From: Dactylis glomerata
Lineage: Eukaryota; Streptophyta; Magnoliopsida; Poales; Poaceae
DNA length: 64,000 nt
Assembly (NCBI GenBank): GCA_007115705.1
Contig: QXEO01001040.1
Location: forward strand, 668,693 to 732,692
Direction: 5' to 3'
Of the stretch, positions 36,466-46,085 are shown piece by piece. The position numbers were made by a program, and so were the translations under genes. Position 1 is the first letter of the stretch. Each line of letters opens with the position of its first letter. Under the pieces are notes generated by a model, which made no database searches, was not told the DNA's origin, and saw only the letters and a list, made by a program, of their open reading frames with translations.

Positions 36466-37653
36466 ATGGAGAATTCTCCATTTGGTTTTATATTTGGGAA
36501 CACTTCTACCACTGCTGCACATGTGGATGAACCACCACCACCACCACCTGTTGAAGTTGATCCTTATAAAATACCTATGAAAATTGTTGGGCGTATTATG
36601 GATAACAGCTATTCAGGAGATGGAACTGTCCATCCGGGTGATCACTTACTATTTATACATGAATTATGCGAGTTGTTCAGGTGTGCAGGTATTTCACCAA
36701 GCCAGGTTAAGAAGAAGCTATTATCTTTATCATTGAAAGGCAGAGCTGAGGAGTGGTATCGACTGCTCCAAGATGGTCCATCTATGGCATGGGAGGACAT
36801 TGTACCTCTCTTTTATTCCAAGTTTTATCCTCCAAGTGAAATCCATAAAGATCGTAATCGGATATATAATTTTTGGCCTCATGATGGAGAGAGTATTGCC
36901 CAAGCGTGGGGGAGATTAAAGTTACTAATGCTCAAATGCCCCATTCATGAGCTCCCCAATAATATTGTTATTAATAATTTTTATGCGCGGCTTACTCTTC
37001 CTGATAAGGATTATTTGGATGCTTCTTGCTTTGGATCATTTACTCATATGAAAGAAGATGCTAAGTGGAAACTTCTTGACCGTATACAAGAGAATGCTAA
37101 AGGATGGGAAAATGACAAAGGTAGGAAGTCAGGTATAAACTACGATTATGAATGTATTAAAGCTTTTATGGGAACCGATGACTTTCATAGTGTTAGCACT
37201 GCTTATGGTCTTGATTCACAAATACTTGCTAATTGTCTTAAGGCCTTTGCCTCTTATCTTGATGTTCCAAAGAAAGATTGGAACAAATATCATGCGCCTT
37301 ATAAAGATTCTATTAGTCATATACCTGCTGCAGCTACTGAAGTTTGTACTGTTGATAGCATTATGCCTGAACCTTATTTTGAGAAGACACCTTTCCCTGC
37401 TAAGGTAAAAAAGTATTCTACTTTGGTAAGTGTGTCTAATAAAAGTACTAAGAAAGCTGTAGAACCTGATGAGCAAATTACTATTAAGTCTCCTGTAGCT
37501 ATATTGAAGGATCTTGTTACTAAAGATGTAGGGGATGAATATATTCTTTTTTGTGAAGATGCTTCTAACATTATCTCTCATCCTAAAAGGCATAGGAAAA
37601 CAAGTGTCCCTGTTATTTCTGTCAGGATTGGAGATCATTGCTATTATGGTTTA
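36466..37653 (+). CDS. H Gag (5' part of gag-pro-pol, cut by a Helitron)
   Basis: I chose the ATG at 36466 (MENSPFGFIFGN) because the frame upstream runs through the LTR and primer site. A proline run (EPPPPPPVEVDP) is followed by the gag core with L-S-L-K-G-R-A-E-E-W (about residue 90) and H-D-G-E-S-I-A-Q-A-W. No zinc knuckle is seen, as in Athila-type Gag. The frame is open for 396 codons and stops only because the Helitron inserts after codon TTA at 37651-37653; the eight codons after 37653 (LVSSFLQY) belong to the Helitron terminus. It is continuous in frame with the protease block at 41675. Confidence 0.85.
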
Positions 37654-37799
37654 CTAGTTTCCTCTTTTCTGCAGTACTAAATTTTTAGGTATATGTACCC
37701 ATGCCTCATCCTCATTATTTCCTATTAATCCGTCACCAATGTTTAGAATCCAGTCTGCAAATTATGAGGTCTTCTCTTATTCCTCTGGAGTATTTATTA

Positions 37800-39512
37800 G
37801 TGCAGTAACTCACATGTTCTCAGTGAGTTTGTATTCCTCAAAGTGCTTCCATAAGTATGAGCGTTTTAAGCATGCGTCGACAATATGTGGCCTTTGCCCT
37901 TTGGGTATTACTGGAAGGATTTGTCTGAAGTCACCCCCCATGACTACTGTCATTCCTCCAAATGGTCTATCTCTACTATTCACATTTGTGAACCTTAGGA
38001 TGTCTCTTAAACTTTTTTCTAGTGCTTCAAAGCAATGTTTATGCGCCATAGGTGCTTCATCCCATATTATTAACGATGTTCTCCTTATTAGATCTGCAAG
38101 ATAGGATCCTTGCTTGATATCACATATTGACTCTTTAGTGATGTTGAGTGGGATGTGAAATCTTGAATGTGTTGTTCTACCCCCTGGAATGAGAAGCGTT
38201 GCCATTGCACTGGACGCTACTGCCAAAAATATTTTTCCTTCCGATCACAGGGATGTCGTGATTGTCTTCCAAAGAAATGTTTTCTTTGTCCCACCATATC
38301 CATTGACAAATATCAGTTTGCCAAGTTTGCTATTGACAGATTGTACTATTGCCTCATAAGCTAATTTTTTGTTCTGGATTCAACTTTCCAATTAATTCCA
38401 CTTTCTCTATTTGAAGAGAAGCTCTATCATAGTTAAGCTCTTCACTGATTAGCCTATTTTGTCGACCATGTAATGAATTGCTATCTGGTAAAGGAATTCC
38501 TTCATAGTCTTTTAATGACTTTCCACTTTTCCTTAGCAATGTTTCTATCTCCATTAGGGTGAGATTTTTTATTTGGTCTGAATCAAGTTGAAGTGCTTCA
38601 AAGTTCAAGATTCTCCTCTGATGCCTTTGTATGTCCTCGAGAGTAATTCCCATGCAGATTCCCACAATTTTCCTAGATCCGAGACCTCACAAAATAGAAG
38701 TATTGTGCAGAATAGCTGCATTTGCTGTGCAGAAGCCCAATGTGATGCTTCTTTGATACAATCATCCCACTCTCTGTCATCATCGAGTAATCCAAGGGCA
38801 TAACATGCTGACTTATAATTTGGGTGTATAATACCATTCACTTTTCTGATGTTTCAAATGATTTACAACCTTTGACAATGTTTAGTAGCATTCTCAGGTA
38901 ATATTTCTCACCACTTGCTGGGTGGGCATAGTATATCCTCCCAATAGATCTTTTCCCGCCTTTCCTTGGTTTCCATTCTTTCGTCTTTGTGTGCCATGTC
39001 CACTTAATTGGAACTTCTGCATATGTTAGATCATGAGCATCCTCATACAACTGATTAGCTGTCATCCATTCAGTGAACATTCTTTTTTTTATGCCAGGTC
39101 TAGATACAATTTTCTCAATATCAGTAGAGTCTGGGAACATAACCATTTGTTCATCCTGAAGGTGGAATTGCAATCTCTGTACAGAAGGTTGTCGATGCTA
39201 AAGCTCAAATCCAAATATACGCCAACATGCTTCACCTGCAGATAGGTATCTTGCATCAATGTACATCTGTATCTCATCATAGCTATTTCCAGTACTCAAA
39301 ATTATAGTTGCTCTATCCTCTCCTTTATGTATGTACTTGAATAAGTACTTGATAGATTTCGATTTATTGCACCACTCTACATTTATGTATGCCTGGTACT
39401 TGACTATCAGGTCCCTGCTATATGGAACAACATAGCTGCTATTAGGTAAGCTGGATAAATTACAAAAACTCTTAAAATTGCTAAGATGGTATCTGTTGAA
39501 CTTTTTTACCAT
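37800..39512 (-). pseudogene. Helitron RepHel protein, helicase-side fragments
   Basis: Minus-strand fragments in order: 39512-39198 (Y-V-V-P-Y-S-R-D and H-I-N/Y-I-N-V-E-W-C-N-type block), 39173-38838 (Y-E-D-A, W-K-P-R-K-G-G, Y-Y-A-H-P-A-S-G-E-K-Y-Y-L-R-M-L-L), 38841-38354, and 38226-37810 with the PIF1-family helicase motifs S-L-I-I-W-D-E-A-P-M and V-V-M-G-G-D-F-R-Q-I-L-P. The protein is broken by frameshifts and ends before the last helicase motifs. The N-terminal Rep domain expected before Y-V-V-P-Y is absent; RPA-like sequence is there instead. Pseudogene, clearly of Helitron origin. Confidence 0.85.
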
Positions 39513-41011
39513 GCTTTGGCTTCAGCTTTCCTATCACATTTGCTGCAATAGTAGTGATCAATTTTCCTTTAAAGTTGCTTCTTGCAGCTCTCTTTGCTAC
39601 ATGATATGTAGTACCAGCTATATCTTGTATTAACTTCATCAATTACTGCCTCCACGGTAAAAAATCTTTCCTGCATATTTATGACATAAATATATGTACA
39701 TTGTTGAGCCAATGCATGATTATTACTGATTGCAAACCTGATTTGATGAGTTAAACATAATATCATTTAACTCTTGTATAGTTTTCCTATTATAGCTCAT
39801 TTGCTCTTCCAGTGTCCCTTTTAGATGTCCTTCCACGCTATGGAATTCTCTGTTAGTATTTTCCTTGGAACAAATGCTATTTTGATAGAGAAATAATTCA
39901 CCATGGTAATGATATACAAAATTTATATGAAAAAAAATCTATGATGGGATTTCATTACCTATTCTGTACATCCATAGTCTCAGGAATAGGCAAATTTATA
40001 TACACTTGAGTTGCACTATTTGACGATAGAGAATATCCTGCATAATGGTTTAAATAATAACTTTGTTTATACGAAATACCAAGCAATGAAATGACACAAT
40101 GAGTGAATAATATTAAGAGAAGACATACTACCATATTTCCTTACTACTGTAGATGTAATTATAATGACATTGCCTATTGACTTCGCATCAATTAGTTCAG
40201 ATTTAGCACCCCATAATCTAACTTTGACTTCTTGATCTCTGTGTAAAAAAATTAAAAAAATTATAAAACATAACTTGAGTAGCTTGGTTGCAAATCTGAC
40301 ATTATTTACACATACTCGACCAGAAGTACAATATAAAGGATTTTGGACATCCCAAAAGATGTTTTACTTTCTTCAGTTGGTCCTATGTGTGCTGCAACTC
40401 CTATAACATCTGTTAAAACATGAATTTAGATGCCATATCCCACACAAAGGAAGAAAATAGGCTTCTACAAAAACTTATAATATCATTCCTGAGAGATAAG
40501 TGTCAACGCCTACTCTGTTAGAAAGCACCTCTATGCTTGAAAAGTTGAAACCATACTTTGGGATGTCTTCTTTATCTTGGATCTCATCTATATTTGTTGT
40601 GGGCGAGAAGTTGATTATCATGTCATTTTCGACTGGTCAAAATTTAGGTGATGCTGGCATGGCTCGCACATTTGTAATGGTGTACACATTGCCTTTTTGA
40701 ATTAATGATCTGAACTTCTCAGTGTAGGCCTTACTGATAACTCCATGAATCATGGTCCCCTGTTTTATTTGTAATTAGCATGGAGATTGAAACAATATCA
40801 CTGGAAATAGGTCAAGCAAAGATGTAGTTGCAATGAAAGAACCTTATACCTCCTGATCAATAAGGATCATATCAAGACTAATTAATTCACCATTACTAAT
40901 CAATATTGAATCCCATAGTCTTGCTACTCTTGCCATGATTGTTAGCTCCTTTCCTCTACTGCTAGTTTGAATCCCACGCAAGGTTTTGCATGTCATTGCA
41001 GATTTCGCCAT
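39500..41011 (-). pseudogene. RPA1-like gene carried by the Helitron, with introns
   Basis: The minus strand starts ATG at 41011 (MAKSAMTCKTLRGIQTSSRG). Exon-like blocks follow with plausible GT...AG borders: about 41011-40852, 40762-40501 (one premature TGA), about 40410-40320 and 40244-40140. Phrases such as D-Q-E-V-K-V-R-L-W-G-A-K-S fit an OB-fold of replication protein A large subunit. A C-terminal piece with W-Y-Y-I-S-C-S-K-E-S-C-K-K (about 39620-39570) resembles the RPA1 zinc-finger exon. Plant Helitrons often carry RPA-like genes. Exon borders are my estimates. Confidence 0.65.
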
Positions 41012-41674
41012 TGAACTGAAATATCAAACAGATAATTAGAAATTTCTGGTTGAGGATGCTTATTCCTATCGTATTGCTACATGAGAGATTTTATTTCCAA
41101 ACCTGGGTGAGTGCAGTCACGGTCGTGCGGAAGATTTTGTTGATGGCGATGCCTTCCACGTTCGTGCTTCAAACTGTTCCCGTCGGCAATGTCGGCAAGA
41201 TGGCAAGATGCTTGAGGCGATTTAGTAAGCCGACATGTAATGCTGCCGCCAGCACGTCGTGATCACCTCAAGAAGATGCAACAACCAACGGAGAAAGATT
41301 TTGGACACTTGATCGGCAACCAAACCAGGATTATATACAGTATATATATGTGTACGCATCTCTTTTGAGTTTGTATTAATGACGGTGCGTGGTAAGCACG
41401 ACTTGATTACTGTGACAGATAGATATACTATAGGCATGCATGGCTTTTGAATTTGTTTTGAAAACGGAGTCTTGTTTCCTGTGGAGATGCGATACGTGGA
41501 AACTACGTCTAACCTCAACGGAGGCATGTTTCCCGTGGAAGTATGATACGTGGAAAGTACATTCATCCTCAGCCGTTTAGATTAAAATTTAAGGTTAGGA
41601 TTTGTTTACATATAGCGTTTATGTGAGGATTAACGTGGGAGCTCGTATGGTGCCTCCAATTAGTAAATATAAGA

Positions 41675-42394
41675 TGTGATATTGGTGCTAGTGCAAGTGC
41701 TATTCCTTTAGAACTTTACAAAGAAATTATGCATGAGATTGGCACTTGTGAACTTGAAGATATTGATGTGGTTGTTCAGCTTGCTAACAGAGAGACTGTT
41801 TGGCCTCTTGGTATTGTTCGAGATGTGGAAGTTCTTTGCGGTAAGACTAAATACCCTACTGATTTTCTAGTACTTGGTAAGGAGGCTAGTAAAACTTGTC
41901 CTATTATTTTTGGTAGACCCTTTTTGAACACTTGTGGCGCCGTGATAGATTGTAAGAAGGAGATTTTTTTTACTAAGTTTAATGGAGAGTCTTATGAGTT
42001 TAATTTTTCTAAGTTTGCTAAGACTTCTTACGTAAATGAAACACCTAATGAAAATTTTCGAGTTGAGCAGCTTGCTTCTATTGCTCTTGCTCCTAATAAT
42101 GCTTTGCAGCAATTCATGGAAGATCACGAAAGTGATGTTTTCAGTAAGGAAACAGAAGAGATTGATGACATTTTCCTTCGTCAACAACCGCTGATCAAGC
42201 ACAATTTACCTGTGGAGGATCTTGGTACCACTTTGCCACCTAAGGAAGATCCTGTGTTTGAATTAAAGCCTTTGCCTGCTAATCTTAAATATGCTTATAT
42301 AGATGATAAGAAAATATATCCTGTTATTATTAGCTCTAAACTTTCAGGAAAGGAAGAAGAAAGATTATTGGAGATATTGAGGAAACACCGATGA
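41675..42394 (+). pseudogene. H protease block, ends in premature TGA
   Basis: Continues the Gag frame directly after the Helitron. It opens C-D-I-G-A-S-A-S-A-I-P, the aspartic protease active site (D-I-G-A-S, usual family form D-L/I-G-A-S), with the I-I-F-G-R-P-F-L-N-T motif about 75 codons later. A linker to RT follows. The frame ends at TGA 42392-42394, where related elements continue into G-Y-T-L-D-D-L-K-G-I; that motif resumes in the same frame at 42398. The stop could be a CGA-to-TGA change. Confidence 0.85.
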
Positions 42395-42397
42395 GCT

Positions 42398-45211
42398 ATG
42401 GGATATACTCTTGATGATTTAAAAGGAATTTGCCCCACTTTATGTCAGCATGCCATTAATATGGAGAAAGACGCGAAGCCAGTCGTGGAGCATCAACGCC
42501 GCTTAATTCCCAAGATGAAGGATGTGGTAAGAAATGAGGTATTAAAGATCCTTGATGCTGGTATTATTTATCCTATTGCTGATAGTAGATGGGTTAGTCC
42601 TGTTCATTGTGTTCCTAAGAAAGGAGGTATGACTGTTGTGCCTAATGAGAATAATGAGCTTATTCCTCAAAGGGTAGTAGTTGGTTATAGGATGTGCATT
42701 GATTATAGGAAGGTAAACAAAGTTACTAAGAAAGATCATTATCCTTCACCTTTTATAGATCAGATGCTAGAAAGGTTATCTAAGAAGACTCATTTTTGTT
42801 TCCTTGATGGTTATTCTGGTTTTTCTCAAATTGCTGTTAAAAAGGAAGATCAAGAGAAAACCACTTTTACTTGTCCTTATGGAACTTATGCTTATAGACG
42901 TATGCTGTTTGGTTTATGCAATGCTCCTGCTACTTTTCAAAGATGCATATCTGCTATTTTTCATGGCTTTTGTGAAGAAATTGTGGAGGTTTTCATGGAC
43001 GACTTCTCCGTCTATGGAACTTCTTTTGATAATTGTTTGCACAACCTTCATAAAGTTTTGCAGAGGTGCGAAGAAACTAACCTTGTTCTTAACTGGGAGA
43101 AATGCCACTTTATGGTAAATGAAGGAATTGTCCTTGGACATAAAATTTCTGAAAGAGGTATTGAAGTTGACAGAGCAAAAGTGGAGGCAATTGAGAAAAT
43201 GCCCTGTCCCAGAGATGTAAAAGGTATTCGTAGTATCCTTGGTCATGCTGGTTTCTATAGGAGGTTTATTAAAGATTTCTCTAAGATTTCAAAGCCTCTT
43301 ACTAATCTTCTTCAAAAAGATGTACCATTTGTCTTTGATGATGATTGTAAGGAAGCTTTTGAAACTCTTAAGAAGGCTTTAACTACTGCTCCTATTGTTC
43401 AACCACCTGATTGGAATTTACCCTTTGAAATTATGTGTGATGCTAGTGATTTTGCTGTTGGTGCTGTTCTTGGACAGCGCGTAGATAATAAGTTGAATGT
43501 TATTCATTATGCTAGTAAGACTCTTGATGCTGCTCAGAAGAATTATGCTACTACTGAGAAAGAGTTTCTTGCTGTTGTTTTTGCATGTGATAAGTTTAGA
43601 TCTTACATTGTTGATTCTAAATTTACTATTCATACTGATCACGCTGCTATTAGATATCTTATGACTAAGAAGGATGCTAAGCCTAGGCTTATTAGATGGG
43701 TGTTGCTTTTACAAGAATTTGATTTGCATATCGTAGATAGGAAAGGTGCTAAAAATTCTGTGGCTGACAACTTGTCTAGATTGGAAAACATTTCTTTTGA
43801 TCCTATTCCTGTTAATGATAGTTTTCCAAATAAACAATTAGCTGCTGTAAATGTAACTTCGCGAGACCTTCCTTGGTATGCTGATTATGCTAACTTTATT
43901 GTTTCCAAGTATTTGCCTCCAACTTTTACAGCTCAGCAAAGAAGAAAATTCTTCTATGATTTGAGGCATTACTTTTGGGATGACCCACATTTATATAAAG
44001 AAGGAGTTGATGGTATTATGCGAAGATGTGTACCGGAATATGAGCAACAAGAGATATTAAGAAAATGCCATGGCAGTGCTTATGGAGGGCATCATGCTGG
44101 AGATAGAACCGCACAGAAGGTTTTACAATCAGGTTTTTATTGGCCAACCCTCTTTAAAGAAGCTAGAAGGTATGTTTTATCTTGTGATGAATGTCAAAGA
44201 GTTGGTAATATTTCTAGACGCAATGAAATGCCTATGAATTACACTCTTGTTGTTGAACCATTTGATTGTTGGGGATTTGACTTTATGGGTCCTTTTCCTC
44301 CTTCAAAAGGCTATACCCACATACTTGTTGCTGTTGATTATGTTACTAAATGGGTAGAAGCCATACCTACAAAGAGTGCCGATGGTGAGACCTCGTTAAA
44401 AATGCTTAAAGATGTTATTTTTCCTAGGTTTGGTGTGCCTAGATATCTTATGACTGATGGAGGTTCTCCTTTTATTCATGGCAGTTTTAGAAAAACTCTT
44501 GCTAAATATGATGTTAATCATAGAATTGCTTCTGCTTATCATCCCCAAACTAGTGGGCAGGTGGAGCTTTCTAATAGAGAGATCAAGTCTATTTTGCAGA
44601 AGACTGTTAATAGATCTAGGAAAAACTGGGCTAGTAAGTTAAACGATGCCTTATGGGCTTATAGAACTGCTTATAAGAACCCCATGGGAATGTCTCCTTA
44701 TAAGATGGTTTACGGAAAAGCATGTCACTTGCCTTTAGAATTAGAACACAAAGTTTTTTGGGCGGTGAAAGAGCTTAATAGAGATTTTAAACTAGCCGGT
44801 AAGAAAAGGTTGTTAGATTTGAGTTCTCTAGATGACTGGAGAAACGAAGCATATGAGAATGCCAGACTTTTCAAAGAGAAAGTCAAGCAATGGCATGATA
44901 AGAGAATTCTTAAGAGAGAGTTTCATGTTGGTGAGAAAGTTCTATTGTATAGGTCTCGTCTCAGATTTTTTGCAGGGAAATTACTCTCTAAATGGGAAGG
45001 ACCATATGTTATTGTGGAAGTATACCACTCAGGTGCTATTAAGATTGCTTCATTGAAAGACGACTCTACACAAGTGGTGAATGGGCAAAGACTCAAACAT
45101 TATATTACTGGAGATTCTTATAATGAAGATGTTGATATAATTGAAACAGTTTCTCCAGAAGAATTCATCCAAGACAAATTGCAGGTACCTGCAGAGTTCG
45201 TTTTTGAATAG
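42398..45211 (+). CDS. H Pol: reverse transcriptase, RNase H, integrase
   Basis: 937 codons, uninterrupted. RT spans about residues 45-260 with S-R-W-V-S-P-V-H-C-V-P-K-K and the catalytic F-M-D-D (Asp at about 201-202). RNase H follows at about 340-450 (C-D-A-S-D-F-A-V-G-A, T-E-K-E, H-T-D-H-A-A). Integrase has the H-H-C-C zinc domain (about 555-605, ending C-D-E-C) and the catalytic core with D in G-F-D-F-M-G, D in T-D-G-G-S, and E in V-E-L-S-N-R-E. The C-terminal part contains Y-K-M-V-Y-G-K and W-E-G-P-Y-V-I, typical of gypsy integrases. In the intact element this is fused to Gag-protease; only the TGA at 42392 separates them. The ATG at 42398 is probably not a natural start. Confidence 0.93.
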   Translation: MGYTLDDLKGICPTLCQHAINMEKDAKPVVEHQRRLIPKMKDVVRNEVLKILDAGIIYPIADSRWVSPVHCVPKKGGMTVVPNENNELIPQRVVVGYRMCIDYRKVNKVTKKDHYPSPFIDQMLERLSKKTHFCFLDGYSGFSQIAVKKEDQEKTTFTCPYGTYAYRRMLFGLCNAPATFQRCISAIFHGFCEEIVEVFMDDFSVYGTSFDNCLHNLHKVLQRCEETNLVLNWEKCHFMVNEGIVLGHKISERGIEVDRAKVEAIEKMPCPRDVKGIRSILGHAGFYRRFIKDFSKISKPLTNLLQKDVPFVFDDDCKEAFETLKKALTTAPIVQPPDWNLPFEIMCDASDFAVGAVLGQRVDNKLNVIHYASKTLDAAQKNYATTEKEFLAVVFACDKFRSYIVDSKFTIHTDHAAIRYLMTKKDAKPRLIRWVLLLQEFDLHIVDRKGAKNSVADNLSRLENISFDPIPVNDSFPNKQLAAVNVTSRDLPWYADYANFIVSKYLPPTFTAQQRRKFFYDLRHYFWDDPHLYKEGVDGIMRRCVPEYEQQEILRKCHGSAYGGHHAGDRTAQKVLQSGFYWPTLFKEARRYVLSCDECQRVGNISRRNEMPMNYTLVVEPFDCWGFDFMGPFPPSKGYTHILVAVDYVTKWVEAIPTKSADGETSLKMLKDVIFPRFGVPRYLMTDGGSPFIHGSFRKTLAKYDVNHRIASAYHPQTSGQVELSNREIKSILQKTVNRSRKNWASKLNDALWAYRTAYKNPMGMSPYKMVYGKACHLPLELEHKVFWAVKELNRDFKLAGKKRLLDLSSLDDWRNEAYENARLFKEKVKQWHDKRILKREFHVGEKVLLYRSRLRFFAGKLLSKWEGPYVIVEVYHSGAIKIASLKDDSTQVVNGQRLKHYITGDSYNEDVDIIETVSPEEFIQDKLQVPAEFVFE

Positions 45212-45323
45212 GTAACAGTTCTAGTCAGAGAAGTTTCGCGAATAACTCTTCCTTTATTATTTTTGCTGTTTTTACTAAATATGAAAAATCACGAGATGAA
45301 AACGGGCAGGAAAATGAGTCCGT

Positions 45324-45455
45324 GTGCTCCTCACACACAGGGGGCGCGGGCCCACCTCTGGCCACGCCGCCCTGGTGTGAGAGCACACCGGAACTCGTTT
45401 CTGTCCCGGTTTCCTCCTGTGATTTCGTTTCGATGTATAATTTTCGCTTATATAA
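45324..45455 (+). promoter_or_regulatory. Promoter-like cassette before the H 3' ORF
   Basis: A GC-rich inverted repeat (arm gtgctcctcacacacaggg from 45324, arm ccctggtgtgagagcac ending 45386) is followed by a TATA-like ttatataa at 45448-45455. The ATG of the 3' ORF is about 95 nt downstream. The same pairing of a ctcacac...gtgtgag GC hairpin with a nearby TATA box marks the U3 of the Z, X1 and Q LTRs, and the H LTR carries the hairpin at 48051-48102. This may be an internal promoter; no transcript evidence is available. Confidence 0.5.
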
Positions 45456-45551
45456 CCCCCCAGAGTACCCGAGGTCTGTATATCGTTTTCTCGTCGTATC
45501 TTGTTTCGAGCTGTTTCTGTCAGGAGTTGATCTTAAGCTTGGGGGAGCACC

Positions 45552-46085
45552 ATGGCCTCTTCAAGCGACGACAAGGAGAAGACACCTCCGGAAGATGACA
45601 CCAAAGACTTTCGGCTGAAGGAAGAGGTTGAAAGTGAAGACGAGGAGGAAGATCAAAGTTCACGCCCGAGCACCATGATTGCCAGCATTGGGGTGGTGAC
45701 AAGTCATGACAAGTTCAAGAAGAGTGCACGCATAAGAACCGGAGGGGGTGTGCCGCGTCGCACCTTAGCTCCACGGACATCTCCGTCAGGCAACAATCCT
45801 TTCCATACTCTAATACATGAACATCAGTTTCAAAGGGTGCCTAGGTCACGATTACCCTCCGGTTGGGATATAGATCGTTCTAACAGTGCAGGAAAAGAAA
45901 GTTCCAAGAGTGAAGAAGGATGGGGAAATAATTCCAAGAGCTGGGATTCTCTTGCTGACAGGTTCATGAACCGTGTTGAGCACAATTCTGAGATGATTTG
46001 TAACCTCAATCACAAGATTGATGATCTGAAAGATTTGATTGAGAAGCTTATTAAAGATTATCCACCGCCACCACCAAAAGAGTAA
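45552..46085 (+). CDS. H 3' ORF, 177 aa, acidic protein of unknown function
   Basis: Lies 340 nt after pol in the same orientation, where Athila elements may carry an extra (env-like) ORF. The ATG has a strong context (caccATGg). I recognise no domain. The N-terminal third is highly charged and acidic (E-S-E-D-E-E-E-D-Q). The middle is basic and Ser/Pro-rich. The C-terminal 40 residues (N-L-N-H-K-I-D-D-L-K-D-L-I-E-K-L-I) have heptad-like spacing and could form a coiled coil, ending in P-P-P-P-P-K-E. There is no signal peptide or membrane segment, so it is not a classical envelope protein. PPT-like aagcttgggggag copies sit directly before the ATG and about 36 nt after the stop. Confidence 0.65.
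   Translation: MASSSDDKEKTPPEDDTKDFRLKEEVESEDEEEDQSSRPSTMIASIGVVTSHDKFKKSARIRTGGGVPRRTLAPRTSPSGNNPFHTLIHEHQFQRVPRSRLPSGWDIDRSNSAGKESSKSEEGWGNNSKSWDSLADRFMNRVEHNSEMICNLNHKIDDLKDLIEKLIKDYPPPPPKE

Larger units (their letters stand above)
37654..41674 (-). mobile_element. Helitron, 4021 bp, non-autonomous
   Basis: On the minus strand it begins TCTTATATTTACTAATTGG (41674 down) and ends GGAAACTAG (37654), matching Helitron 5'-TC and CTRR-3' termini, and it sits between A (37653) and T (41675) without duplication, the Helitron target rule. Excising it restores the gag-protease frame of H exactly. It carries an RPA1-like gene remnant and pieces of the Helitron helicase protein on the minus strand. 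I found no convincing Rep (HUH) nuclease motif. A short ggta-tatg-tacc hairpin lies about 35 nt from the 3' end, further than usual. Confidence 0.9.
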
